NCBI GenBank assembly: GCA_045531895.1
Contig: JAZSEW010000119.1
Span: 19,657 to 83,656, forward strand
Length of the DNA: 64,000 nucleotides
DNA from: SIG299 sp045531895
GTDB taxonomy: Bacteria > Bacillota > Clostridia > Lachnospirales > Lachnospiraceae
Direction: 5' to 3'
In this document: positions 16,136-25,114 of the stretch, one piece after another
How positions within the stretch are numbered: the stretch's first letter is position 1
Layout: the number at the start of each line of letters is the position of its first letter
Notes under the pieces: model-generated
The model's input: the letters and a program-made list of their open reading frames with translations, nothing else
Told to the model about the DNA's origin: nothing
Databases searched by the model: none
Position numbers and translations under genes: made by a program

Positions 16136-18961
16136 ATGAGAAACAAAACGCTTAGTGCGGTACTTTTAGCTGCTTCTCTTATGCTGTCTATGACCGCCTG
16201 CAGCAAAGAAACAGCCACCAATACTGCTACCCCTACACCTGGCATAACGGAAGAAGCCCAGAAAAACAATTCTGCAAACGATGCTACTCCCACTCCTCCC
16301 CAGCCTTCTAAAGAGAAACCGTTAGAACGCCCTGCTGAAAACACGGTATCCGCCTATAATATGACCAATGCAGATTATACCCTGCAAATAGATACATCTG
16401 CAAAAGTACATGATATCAGCGATTTGCTTATGGGCATTTTTATCGAAGACATCAACTTCGCTGCGGATGGTGGTTTATACGCAGAAAAAATCGTCAACCG
16501 TTCCTTTGAATTTACCAAAATAGCCCGAAAAGATCAGATGTATGGCTGGCAGACCTTTGGAACCATCGATGCAGAAGTTGTTATCAATGACCTTGCCGGC
16601 TGTTTAAATGAAAATAACACCAATTATTTAGTTATGACCAATTCCTCCGGCAAAGCAGCCGGTGTTGCCAATAACGGTTTTTTAGACGGACTTTCCGTTG
16701 CAGAGGGAGAAACCTATGATTTCAGTCTGTATGCAAAAGCTCCGGATGGTTATACAGGACCGCTTACCATCAATATCGTATCCGGCAAAGAAGTATTGGC
16801 AACCTCTACTATCCCACAGCTGACTACAGCATGGGAGAAATACGAAACCACATTGACCTCCACTGCCACTGCCCACAAAAATGTAAAACTGCAGGTGCTT
16901 ATGGAGGATGGCACCGTTGCCATTGACATGGTGTCCTTATTCCCGCAAAACACCTATAATAACCGTAAAAACGGTCTGAGAAAAGACCTGGCTGAAATGC
17001 TTGCCGCTCTGGAACCATCCTTTTTACGCTTTCCCGGCGGCTGCGTCATTGAAGGCTACGATTACGAAACCATGTACAACTGGAAAGACTCCATCGGTGT
17101 AGGCCGTGACGGCGAACCGCTACTGTTCAACGGTACTTACGGTGACATTGCCGCCAGAAAACAGGGCATAAACGTCTGGACAAACATCCGTGCCACTGAG
17201 GATGCCTCCCCTTCCTTTATGACCTATGGACTGGGATTTTATGAATATTTCCTTCTTGCCGAGGACATCGGAGCTATCGGTGTTCCTGTCGTTAACTGCG
17301 GTATGTACTGTCAGGCAAGAGCCGGTGCTGCCGTTCCTGTCGGAACTGACGAGTTCCAAAGCTTCATTCAGGACGCTCTGGATTTAGTAGAATTCTGCCG
17401 TGGCGGAGCAGACACCAAATGGGGTGCAATACGTATTGCCATGGGACACGAAGAACCATTTGCATTGAAATATATCGGTATTGGTAACGAGAACTGGACC
17501 AATAATTACTACAAGAGATACACCCTGTTTGTAGAAGCTTTTGAGGAAGCCGCCAAAGAAAATCCGGAACTGTTTGAAGGCATTGAACTCATCTACTCTG
17601 CCGGTCCGGATGACGGAACCAGTGGCGCAGACTACTTCAAGTCCTATCAGTACGCCGAAAAATGGTTAAAGGCCAATCCTGACAAATCCATTCTTGATTT
17701 TGCCGGAGTCACCGACCATCATTACTACAATACACCGGAATGGTTTTTACAGAATACCGATTACTACGATGAGAAAAACTACAGCAGAAGCAGTGTCACC
17801 GATACTGTTTATGGCGGAGGAATCCCTGTTTTCCTTGGTGAATACGCTGCAAAATCCAACACCTTAAAGGCTGCACTGGCAGAAGCAGCCTATATGACCG
17901 GCATCGAAAGAAACGGAGATATTATCCGTATGGCAGCCTACGCTCCTCTCTTTGGTAATCTGACAGCAACTCACTGGTCACCGGACCTTATCTGGTTCAA
18001 CAACCATTTATGTACCGGCTCCATCAACTATTACATGCAAAAGCTGTTCTCCACCAATGTGGGAACCGGTGTCCTTACGTCCACCCTGGAAGGCGCCGAA
18101 GCAGAATACATTCCTCCTTTCGGAATGGTCGGTGTCGGCACATGGAATACCACTGCGGAGTTTGACAACCTCAAAATACTCTCCAATGACACTAACGAAG
18201 TACTTGGCGAACAGAATTTTGATGAGGATACCTTCAAAAGCGACTGGACTCACACTACAGATGCAAAATTTAAAGTAACAGAGGGCAGACTGCGTCAGAC
18301 CAGTCCGACCACAACAGCTACTACCACAGGAACCGTAGCATACTATGGCAACAAGGATTGGCGCAACTATACTTACACCGTAGAAGCAACCAAATTATCC
18401 GGTTCCGAAGGCTTTTTAATTCCTTTTGTGGTACAGGATAAAAATGAGCACTATTTCTGGAACATCGGCGGCTGGAACAACACCGTTTCCTGTTTACAGC
18501 AGGTATCCGGCGGCACCAAGAGCGATCAGGTTGCAGGCACCGTCAGAAACTGCACCATTGAAACCGGACATACCTATGAATTAAAGGTAGTCGTTACCGA
18601 TACTAACGTAAAATGCTACATCGACGACACACTTTATATTGACTACAGCTTCTCCACTGCAGCAGGTTATGAGGCATATCAGGTAGTCAGCACCGATGAA
18701 AACGGAGATATTATCATTAAGCTGGTCAATGTTACCGGCGAAGACAGAACCTTTGCCATTCACCTTGCAAACGCTCCTGCATTAAAGGCAGATGCTGTTG
18801 TAAATCAGGTAAAAGGTGATTCTCCGGCAAATGATAACATCCTTGGTGCCACAGAAGACTGCATCATGGAAGAATTCACAATTTCCGGTATTGGTTCTCA
18901 GTTTAACTACACCGTACCGCAGTATTCCGCAACCGTACTTCGCATTGAAGTAAATAAATAA
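16136..18961 (+). CDS. GH51 alpha-L-arabinofuranosidase lipoprotein with an inserted domain
   Basis: A 941-residue secreted enzyme anchored as a lipoprotein (Cys22 in SMTAC), then a Thr/Pro/Asn-rich linker to about residue 75. The GH51 catalytic barrel shows the family signatures: 'LRFPGGC', the acid/base Glu452 in 'GIGNENW' and the nucleophile Glu569 in 'FLGEYAA'. A carbohydrate-binding-like module (about 130-270) precedes the core of the barrel. At about residues 670-842 a beta-sandwich module interrupts the usual C-terminal domain (start 'FDNLKIL', end 'DDTLYIDYSF'); the GH51 C-terminal strands resume afterwards ('YSATVLRIEV'). The enzyme removes arabinose from arabinan side chains of pectin. 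It stands alone in its operon, divergent from the ArsR-like gene. Confidence 0.93.
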   Translation: MRNKTLSAVLLAASLMLSMTACSKETATNTATPTPGITEEAQKNNSANDATPTPPQPSKEKPLERPAENTVSAYNMTNADYTLQIDTSAKVHDISDLLMGIFIEDINFAADGGLYAEKIVNRSFEFTKIARKDQMYGWQTFGTIDAEVVINDLAGCLNENNTNYLVMTNSSGKAAGVANNGFLDGLSVAEGETYDFSLYAKAPDGYTGPLTINIVSGKEVLATSTIPQLTTAWEKYETTLTSTATAHKNVKLQVLMEDGTVAIDMVSLFPQNTYNNRKNGLRKDLAEMLAALEPSFLRFPGGCVIEGYDYETMYNWKDSIGVGRDGEPLLFNGTYGDIAARKQGINVWTNIRATEDASPSFMTYGLGFYEYFLLAEDIGAIGVPVVNCGMYCQARAGAAVPVGTDEFQSFIQDALDLVEFCRGGADTKWGAIRIAMGHEEPFALKYIGIGNENWTNNYYKRYTLFVEAFEEAAKENPELFEGIELIYSAGPDDGTSGADYFKSYQYAEKWLKANPDKSILDFAGVTDHHYYNTPEWFLQNTDYYDEKNYSRSSVTDTVYGGGIPVFLGEYAAKSNTLKAALAEAAYMTGIERNGDIIRMAAYAPLFGNLTATHWSPDLIWFNNHLCTGSINYYMQKLFSTNVGTGVLTSTLEGAEAEYIPPFGMVGVGTWNTTAEFDNLKILSNDTNEVLGEQNFDEDTFKSDWTHTTDAKFKVTEGRLRQTSPTTTATTTGTVAYYGNKDWRNYTYTVEATKLSGSEGFLIPFVVQDKNEHYFWNIGGWNNTVSCLQQVSGGTKSDQVAGTVRNCTIETGHTYELKVVVTDTNVKCYIDDTLYIDYSFSTAAGYEAYQVVSTDENGDIIIKLVNVTGEDRTFAIHLANAPALKADAVVNQVKGDSPANDNILGATEDCIMEEFTISGIGSQFNYTVPQYSATVLRIEVNK

Positions 18962-18970
18962 TGTACAGAA

Positions 18971-19010
18971 AAAAATCAGGAAGCCGGCAAACCACCGCTT
19001 CCTGATTTTT
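18971..19010. terminator. Bidirectional terminator between GH51 and oxidoreductase genes
   Basis: AAAAATCAGGAAGC pairs with GCTTCCTGATTTTT over a 12-nt loop. The A-rich and T-rich flanks allow termination from both sides of the convergent genes. Confidence 0.88.
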
Positions 19011-19022
19011 CGATTACTTTTC

Positions 19023-20189
19023 CTATCTGTGCCAGCTCATATCCATCTTCGCTGTAATTTCCACTACATGCTCCTTCTTTTTAGAATCCTGCACTCTCTT
19101 TTGCAATTCTTTATAGAACAAATCCTCATCAAACGGAAGCTCTACGGTCTTTCCTGTAAAAGCAGACAAATGCATTGCATTGGAAAGCATCAGACCATTA
19201 ATACCTTCCGCACCATCAGCAATCATCGGCTTGCCCTCTAAAATTGCTTTACCCCAGGCATTGATAACACCGGTGTGCTGCGGATTGCTTCCATCCAGTT
19301 CAATCTTGATTTCCTCCGCCTTCGGATAGCCAAATGGAGACTTATTCGTTTTGGAGAATTCCTGCTCTGTCATTTCAAATTCCCAGACATGCAGCTGATT
19401 ATGCTCCACTAAAAGCTTTGCTTTATCCATCTGAATTTCGAATCGATTGCTTCCGCAGGCATCACCGGTAGTGGTAATAAAGGTTCCTGTGGCACCGTTT
19501 TCATATTCCACAAAACAGGTCACGTCATCTTCCACCTCAATATCATGCCACTGACCGAATTTCATATTGGCATATACCTTCTTTGGCATACCGCAAATCC
19601 ACTGCCACAAATCCAGCTGGTGCGGACACTGGTTCAGCAGTACCCCGCCGCCTTCGCCTGCCCAGGTAGCACGCCAGCTTCCGGAATCATAATACACCTG
19701 CGGACGGTACCAGTCCGTAATAATCCAGTTGGTTCTGCGGATATTGCCATACTTTCCGGACTGTACCAGCTCTCTCATCTTTTTATAAACACAATTGGTT
19801 CTCTGGTTAAACATCACACCAAACACCACATCCGGATGCTGTTTTGCACACTCATTCATTTCACGAACCTGCTTCGTATATACTCCTGCCGGTTTGTCCG
19901 TCATTACATGAATGCCTCGCTTCATGCATTCCATACAATAATGCGGATGTACATAATGCGGTGTTTCTATCATACATGCCTCAATGAGACCACTGTCTAA
20001 CATTTCTTCCGCTGTCGTAAAAAGCTTTACACTGTCCTTTAAATTTTCCTTTGCCCAATTGATACGAACCGGATTGATATCCGCTATTGCTACCAGTTCA
20101 AAATCCGGACATTCTCCGTTTGTCACCTTGGTTGCATAATTGGAACCCATATTTCCTACACCAATAATACCTAACTTAATCTTTCCCAT
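19023..20189 (-). CDS. Gfo/Idh/MocA-family oxidoreductase
   Basis: A 388-residue NAD(P)-dependent dehydrogenase. The Rossmann dinucleotide site is at the N-terminus ('GIIGVGNMGSNYA', residues 7-19) and the family catalytic stretch reads 'MTDKPAG' near residue 95-100, followed by the C-terminal sheet domain ('GEGGGVLLNQCPHQLD'). The family oxidises or reduces sugars and cyclitols. The substrate cannot be read from the sequence. It starts 20 bp after the TIM-barrel isomerase gene of the same strand, and the pair is divergent from an AraC regulator, so the two most likely form one sugar-catabolic operon. GGAGG stands 6 nt before the ATG. Confidence 0.92.
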   Translation of the reverse strand: MGKIKLGIIGVGNMGSNYATKVTNGECPDFELVAIADINPVRINWAKENLKDSVKLFTTAEEMLDSGLIEACMIETPHYVHPHYCMECMKRGIHVMTDKPAGVYTKQVREMNECAKQHPDVVFGVMFNQRTNCVYKKMRELVQSGKYGNIRRTNWIITDWYRPQVYYDSGSWRATWAGEGGGVLLNQCPHQLDLWQWICGMPKKVYANMKFGQWHDIEVEDDVTCFVEYENGATGTFITTTGDACGSNRFEIQMDKAKLLVEHNQLHVWEFEMTEQEFSKTNKSPFGYPKAEEIKIELDGSNPQHTGVINAWGKAILEGKPMIADGAEGINGLMLSNAMHLSAFTGKTVELPFDEDLFYKELQKRVQDSKKKEHVVEITAKMDMSWHR

Positions 20190-20209
20190 GGTAATCCTCC
20201 ATTTTCCTG

Positions 20210-21049
20210 CTATAACAATGCCTTTAACGCATTACATGCCACGTCAAACGCAGTATCCGCATCCGGATAGTTAAACTCTGCCACCTTGATTTCCCTGTCT
20301 TTTCCTTCTAAGTCACGAAGTCCTTCAAACACGGTCAGATGTGGTTCTACTGTCACATTCTCACCGCCCTGCGCCCGGAACTTATCTACAATTTCTTTCA
20401 AATGGCCAATACCTGCTCCTGCCGGAACTACCATACCATCTGCCTTTGCATCCTTAATATGAAGATATTTTATGTACGGATGTAACAATTCCCAGGCTTC
20501 CAGTGTGTCCTGTCCGCACTGGATAAAGTTTGCCGGGTCAAAAATTCCTTTCAGTTCCGGCACCTCCCGGTGAATCTCCAAACAACGTTTTGCGATATCA
20601 CCATAAATATCCTTCTCATTTTCATGGCACAAATCAATACCACTGCCTCTGGCCGCCTCCACCATCTGCTTTAACCGGAAAATCACCTCATCATGATATT
20701 TCTCCGGCTCTTCATTCCTCGGCATAAAAAAGGAAAACAGTCGAATGTTGTTACATTGAAGCACCTTGGCAACCTCCAATGTGTGTCGGAATTTTTCCAT
20801 ATGAGCCTCAAAATCCTCCCCAATACCAATCTTTCCGATAGGAGAACCGATAGACCAGACTACCAGACCTGCTTCCTTTAATTTTTGATGAACCTCCTGC
20901 GCTTTTTCCGGCGAAATATCAGAAACATTAGTTCCGTCCACATTTCTGATTTCCAACCCTGTAAGCCCGTTGCGCTTCATGGCAGCAATTTGTTTGTCAA
21001 TACTTCCCGATGCCTCGTCTGCAAAGGCATATACATTTATATTTTTCAT
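20210..21049 (-). CDS. Sugar phosphate isomerase/epimerase (AP-endonuclease-2-like TIM barrel)
   Basis: A 279-residue TIM-barrel protein of the xylose-isomerase-like family. Metal ligands and typical phrases are readable: 'LCHENEKDIYG' with a His-Glu pair, 'FDPANFIQCG', 'LHIKDAKADG' and 'VTVEPHL'. The start at 21049 was preferred because GGAGG lies nine bases before it; an ATG two codons earlier is too close. Members isomerise or epimerise sugars or act on inositol derivatives. Operonic pairing with the Gfo/Idh/MocA oxidoreductase and a divergent AraC regulator suggests a small carbohydrate pathway; the substrate is unknown. Confidence 0.88.
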   Translation of the reverse strand: MKNINVYAFADEASGSIDKQIAAMKRNGLTGLEIRNVDGTNVSDISPEKAQEVHQKLKEAGLVVWSIGSPIGKIGIGEDFEAHMEKFRHTLEVAKVLQCNNIRLFSFFMPRNEEPEKYHDEVIFRLKQMVEAARGSGIDLCHENEKDIYGDIAKRCLEIHREVPELKGIFDPANFIQCGQDTLEAWELLHPYIKYLHIKDAKADGMVVPAGAGIGHLKEIVDKFRAQGGENVTVEPHLTVFEGLRDLEGKDREIKVAEFNYPDADTAFDVACNALKALL

Positions 21050-21093
21050 ATCCATCTACCTCCCATTAAGCACTGTTCCATTGCTATATCTCT

Positions 21094-21121
21094 AGTATAC
21101 AATGATTATTTTTATTTACAA
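21094..21121 (-). promoter_or_regulatory. Promoter of the isomerase-oxidoreductase operon
   Basis: On the minus strand TTGTAA (21116-21121), 16-bp spacer, consensus-like TATACT (21094-21099). Confidence 0.55.
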
Positions 21122-21144
21122 TTACATAAAAAACCACAAATATA

Positions 21145-21173
21145 TTGCAAAAATAAACATAGTGTGTTATGTT
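21145..21173 (+). promoter_or_regulatory. Promoter of the second AraC-family regulator
   Basis: TTGCAA (21145-21150), 17-bp spacer, TATGTT (21168-21173), 20 bp before the start codon, so the transcript leader is very short. Confidence 0.5.
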
Positions 21174-21193
21174 GAAAGCAGGAGGAATATCTC

Positions 21194-22006
21194 ATGAATT
21201 ATTTTATAGAAAGCGCTCAGATAATGACGGAACATCCACTCATCGGAAATACCGTTATGCACAGCCATGATTTTTACGAAATCTATCTGTTTCAGGATGG
21301 AAAAAACGATTATCTGGTAGAAGGAAATAAATACCGGCTTCGCAAGGGAGATATCATGCTGATGCGCCGGGGGGAATTACATATCAACGCCATCCGCACC
21401 AATGCCACCTACAAACGCAGTTATATTTACTTTGACATTACCCCTCTGTTGGCAGAACTGAATCACCCGTCTCTTCTGGATATGTTTGATAAGCGTTCCT
21501 TAGGGGAATATAACCATTACAGAGCCAAGGACTTTCCGGAAAACCATTGGCAGGAATATTTTCATGCCATCTGTCATGCCGGCTCACCGGAAGAAAAGCT
21601 TTGTTATCTGCTTCCGCTGTTGCAGGAATTAAGCAACTGCTTTCCCAAACTCATGAGTATACCTACTGACAGCGAGTCAAATATTGTGCTGAATATCTGT
21701 AAATATATCAATGCTGATTTATCCCAGAGCTTATCTCTGGAACAATTATCAGACCGTTTTTTTATAAGCAAAACCCACATCAACCGTTTATTTAAGGCAA
21801 ATGTGGGCACAACCGTCGGACAATATATTCAGTTAAAACGGTTGTTTCTGTCAAAAGAACTACTGCAGCAGGGAATACACCCAACCGAAGTGTATTCACG
21901 TTGCGGCTTCCATGATTATACAACCTTTTTCCGCGCCTTTAAAAAGCAGTTTAACTATTCCCCAAAAGAACTGGCAATGCACTCACATTCTAATCCAAGT
22001 TTATAA
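21194..22006 (+). CDS. AraC-family regulator with cupin sensor domain
   Basis: A 270-residue regulator with the compact architecture of the AraC/cupin group. The N-terminal jelly-roll is recognisable ('MHSHDFYEIYLFQDGKNDY', 'RLRKGDIMLMRRGELH', residues 17-62). The C-terminal two helix-turn-helix motifs run from about 170 to 265 ('LSDRFFISKTHINRLFK', 'CGFHDYTTFFRAFKKQF'). A GCAGGAGG site stands before the ATG. It is divergent from the isomerase-oxidoreductase pair and is probably their activator. The sensor domain would bind a sugar; which one cannot be seen. Confidence 0.93.
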   Translation: MNYFIESAQIMTEHPLIGNTVMHSHDFYEIYLFQDGKNDYLVEGNKYRLRKGDIMLMRRGELHINAIRTNATYKRSYIYFDITPLLAELNHPSLLDMFDKRSLGEYNHYRAKDFPENHWQEYFHAICHAGSPEEKLCYLLPLLQELSNCFPKLMSIPTDSESNIVLNICKYINADLSQSLSLEQLSDRFFISKTHINRLFKANVGTTVGQYIQLKRLFLSKELLQQGIHPTEVYSRCGFHDYTTFFRAFKKQFNYSPKELAMHSHSNPSL

Positions 22007-22010
22007 AAAA

Positions 22011-22058
22011 GGGTATCTCAAGTCACGCATTCCTCATATGCCAACTTTTGAGATACCC
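22011..22058 (-). terminator. Terminator of deoB
   Basis: An 11-bp stem GGGTATCTCAA / TTGAGATACCC encloses a 26-nt loop and is followed on the minus strand by TTTTTTATAA. The plus-strand tail is poor, so its main use is for deoB. Confidence 0.8.
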
Positions 22059-22065
22059 ATTCTCT

Positions 22066-23232
22066 TTACTTCAAAATCTCTTTCAAATAACTCTCGCCTG
22101 CAATTTCTCCTGTCGCACCAAGATACTCCATAATTGTCTTTCCTGTGTCTGCAAAACTGTATCTTGTGCCCAGATTACCCGGCTTTACCTTCTCACCGAT
22201 TACTACCACCGGCACATGCTCTCTGGAATGGGCGGTGGACGGTGTGCCCGGGTCACAGCCGTGGTCTGCCGTGATGATTAGTAAATCATCCTCCCGAAGT
22301 CCTGCCACCAATTCCGGAAGTCTGCTGTCAAAATAACTCAGGGCCTTTGCATAGCCTTCCACATCGTTACGATGTCCGTAAACCATATCGAAATCCACCA
22401 GATTGACAAAGCAGAGACCTTCAAAGTCTTCCTTCATCCAATCCAGTGTCTTATTGATACCGTCTTCGTTATTTACCGTACGGACAGATTTAGTGATACC
22501 GCTGCCCACAAAAATATCATTGATCTTACCGACAGCCCGGACATCCTTCCCCTGCTCGGAAAGATAATTCAACATGGTCTTCTTTGGCGGAACCACGGAA
22601 TAATCATGGCGGCGGGAGGTTCTGGTATATGGGTGCTCTCCTTCAAACGGGCGGGCAATGACACGGCCTACACCAAATTCGCCTACGCAAAGTTCTCTTG
22701 CGATTTCACAATAACGGTATAATTCCTCAATCGGTACTACTGCTTCATGGGCCGCAATCTGGAACACGCTGTCCGCAGAGGTGTAAACAATAAGTGCTCC
22801 TGTTTCTACACTTTCCTTGCCGTAATCCTTGATAACCTCGGTGCCGGAGTAAGGTTTATTGCAAATGACTCTTCTTCCGGTCTTTTCTTCAAAGGCTTTA
22901 ATTAAGCGATCCGGAAAACCATTTGGAAAGGTTGGTAACGGACGCTCCGATTCGATTCCGGAAATTTCCCAGTGTCCAATGGTAGTATCTTTTCCTTTGG
23001 AAGCTTCTGCAATACGAAGTACTGCTCCCTGCAAAGCTACTTCAGACTTTTTTAAATCCTGAATACCCTCTAAATCAAACAAACCGTATCTCTCCATATT
23101 CGGCATAGAAAACACGTTACTTCCTGCGCAGGAACGCATCGTATTACTTCCCGCATCACCGTATTCTGCAGAGTCCGGCATTTCACCAATACCAACACTG
23201 TCAAGTACAATCAAAAAAACTCTCTTTGCCAT
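22066..23232 (-). CDS. deoB: Phosphopentomutase
   Basis: A 388-residue metal-dependent phosphotransferase of the alkaline phosphatase superfamily. It interconverts (deoxy)ribose 1-phosphate and 5-phosphate in nucleoside salvage. Characteristic segments are 'LDSVGIGEMPD' at residues 9-19 with the first metal Asp, 'KDTTIGHWE' near 89 holding the phosphorylated Thr region, and the closing 'ITADHGCDPGTPSTAHSREH' with metal-binding Asp and His. Length matches the family. GGAGGATTGT precedes the ATG. It is monocistronic: a terminator follows and no other nucleoside salvage gene is nearby. Confidence 0.97.
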   Translation of the reverse strand: MAKRVFLIVLDSVGIGEMPDSAEYGDAGSNTMRSCAGSNVFSMPNMERYGLFDLEGIQDLKKSEVALQGAVLRIAEASKGKDTTIGHWEISGIESERPLPTFPNGFPDRLIKAFEEKTGRRVICNKPYSGTEVIKDYGKESVETGALIVYTSADSVFQIAAHEAVVPIEELYRYCEIARELCVGEFGVGRVIARPFEGEHPYTRTSRRHDYSVVPPKKTMLNYLSEQGKDVRAVGKINDIFVGSGITKSVRTVNNEDGINKTLDWMKEDFEGLCFVNLVDFDMVYGHRNDVEGYAKALSYFDSRLPELVAGLREDDLLIITADHGCDPGTPSTAHSREHVPVVVIGEKVKPGNLGTRYSFADTGKTIMEYLGATGEIAGESYLKEILK

Positions 23233-23313
23233 ACAATCCTCCTTGCTGCTTTCTCATTATTTTCCTTTTCTTCATTAAAACATTAAAATTTCCTTAAAAA
23301 TGAATCATATCAT

Positions 23314-23342
23314 TTGCCATAGCCTCAAAATAGTGCTATACT
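23314..23342 (+). promoter_or_regulatory. Promoter of the PAP2 gene
   Basis: TTGCCA (23314-23319), 17-bp spacer, TATACT (23337-23342), about 80 bp before the start codon. Confidence 0.6.
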
Positions 23343-23423
23343 CATTTCCATGTTTATGTCTGTTTACAATCGGTACCATCATCCGGATGCCGATTGGCCC
23401 TACAATCGAGAAAGGAATATCAC

Positions 23424-24086
23424 ATGAAAAAGCTTTTACTAAAATATAATCATGCCATTGCTATTTTATATCTGCCGTTTTACTTGCTTTGCTTTTTCGG
23501 CCTGGAGCGTAAGAATACAACAAACTACTATATAGTGGAATCTCCGCTGGATCATCTGATTCCATTCTGCGAGTGGTTCGTTATTCCATACTTCCTATGG
23601 TTTGGCTACATTGCAGTTACCGTACTATACTTTTTCTTCACAAACAAACGGGACTTTACACGACTTTGTCTTTTCCTGTTTGGCGGTATGACTATTTGTC
23701 TTATAATTTACTACATCTGGCCAAATGGCCAGAATCTGCGTCCTGATTTGGCAACCCTTGGCCGCGAGAATATATTCACCCGGATACTTGCCGGTCTTTA
23801 TACAACCGACACCTCCACCAATGTTTGTCCAAGCATCCACACCTTTAATTCCGTGGGTGCCTGCATCGCCGTTTTCCACAGCAATGCCTTAAAGGACAAG
23901 AAATGGATTCGCGGTGGTGCATTGGTACTTACTGTTTCCATCTGCCTCTCCACCGTATTTTTAAAACAGCACTCCGTGATAGATATGTTCTGCGGTCTGG
24001 CACTTTCCCTTGTTATGTACTGGATTTCCTACCGCCCGAAATTCGAGAGCATTCCGGAACAGATTCAGGAAACCAGCACTACCTGA
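23424..24086 (+). CDS. PAP2-family membrane phosphatase
   Basis: A 220-residue integral membrane protein with about six helices. The PAP2 phosphatase motifs are visible: 'CPSIHTFNSVG' (the Ser-x-His motif, near residue 137) and 'STVFLKQHSVIDMFCG' (the second His with its Asp, near residue 180). The first motif, normally K-x6-R-P, is less clear ('NLRPDLATLGREN'). Members dephosphorylate lipid phosphates such as phosphatidic acid or undecaprenyl pyrophosphate, with the active site facing outward. The start at 23424 follows AAAGGA; the earlier in-frame start lacks one. It ends two bases before the convergent glycosyltransferase gene, with no obvious terminator between. Confidence 0.85.
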   Translation: MKKLLLKYNHAIAILYLPFYLLCFFGLERKNTTNYYIVESPLDHLIPFCEWFVIPYFLWFGYIAVTVLYFFFTNKRDFTRLCLFLFGGMTICLIIYYIWPNGQNLRPDLATLGRENIFTRILAGLYTTDTSTNVCPSIHTFNSVGACIAVFHSNALKDKKWIRGGALVLTVSICLSTVFLKQHSVIDMFCGLALSLVMYWISYRPKFESIPEQIQETSTT

Positions 24087-24087
24087 T

Positions 24088-25104
24088 TTAATTAAAATGA
24101 AAAATCTTTCTTGCAATTTCATAGCCGGTCTTGACTACTTCCTGTCCCGGTCGGCTATGAATTTTGGAAGACTGTCCCAGTACTGTTCTGCTGACCGACT
24201 TATACATCTTTTTATTTCTGCTTTCCAGGTACTCCCAAAGCTCATCCTTTTTTTTCAGAGCTTCCTCACTGCCGATTTTAATTAAAAACACCGAGGAAAC
24301 TGTCATCATAATCATTAGATACTTTGTCATATAGCTGCGCAGATGACGTTTTTTCAATTTGGATAAATCATGGAGATCAATGATGGTTCTGGTAACCAAC
24401 AGCTGTTGGTCAATGCGTTTCATCATATTATTTTCATTTACGGACTGATCATCCCTGCCGATAAAATAGCGATACAGATTTACATCCTTATAATACATGG
24501 TTTTCACCTGCGGCAGTGGCTGATATACATAAATGTTATCCACATAAAAGGTATGCTTCGGTAGCTCCAGTCCACATTCTCTGAGCAGCTTTGTACGATA
24601 AATCACAGAATGCATGAGGATAAATTGTCCTGTACGGAAATGGGACACATCATCCCAGGTAAATACACAATCCTGCGGCATGCAATTGCGGTAATGAACG
24701 ACACGTTTCTTTTTCTCTCCCATCTTTTCATACACATAATTGCAAATAAACATGTCAAGATTTGTGCCATCCTCTACCAGTCCCTTTAACGTAGATAGCA
24801 CTTCCAGAAATGCTTCTTCCTTTACCCAGTCATCACTGTCTACCACCTTAAAATACAAACCGGTAGCTTCTCTCAATCCGGTATTCACCGCACCTCCATG
24901 CCCGGCATTTTCCTGATGAACAACCCTTACAATACCCGGATGTGCGGCCTCCAGCTCCTGTCCTATTTCATAGGTCTTGTCTGAGGATCCATCATCCACA
25001 ATAATAATTTCCACATCTTCTCCGCCAACCAGCAACGTTTCTACCGCATGACGCATATAATTTTCTGAATTGTAGCACGGAATTGCCACGGATAACAGCT
25101 TCAT
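24088..25104 (-). CDS. Family 2 glycosyltransferase
   Basis: A 338-residue enzyme with the GT-A fold. The nucleotide-sugar site is clear: 'VAIPCYNSENYM' at residues 6-17, 'IIIVDDGSSDKTY' at 33-45 and the metal-binding 'KVVDSDDWV' near 87-95. The C-terminal 100 residues are basic and helical; there is no membrane anchor. GT2 enzymes transfer sugars to lipids, proteins or polysaccharides. It starts 10 bp after the large surface protein gene and is probably co-transcribed with it, which may mean it modifies the cell envelope in the same pathway. AGGAGG precedes the ATG. Confidence 0.92.
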   Translation of the reverse strand: MKLLSVAIPCYNSENYMRHAVETLLVGGEDVEIIIVDDGSSDKTYEIGQELEAAHPGIVRVVHQENAGHGGAVNTGLREATGLYFKVVDSDDWVKEEAFLEVLSTLKGLVEDGTNLDMFICNYVYEKMGEKKKRVVHYRNCMPQDCVFTWDDVSHFRTGQFILMHSVIYRTKLLRECGLELPKHTFYVDNIYVYQPLPQVKTMYYKDVNLYRYFIGRDDQSVNENNMMKRIDQQLLVTRTIIDLHDLSKLKKRHLRSYMTKYLMIMMTVSSVFLIKIGSEEALKKKDELWEYLESRNKKMYKSVSRTVLGQSSKIHSRPGQEVVKTGYEIARKIFHFN

Positions 25105-25114
25105 GGTAAACCTC

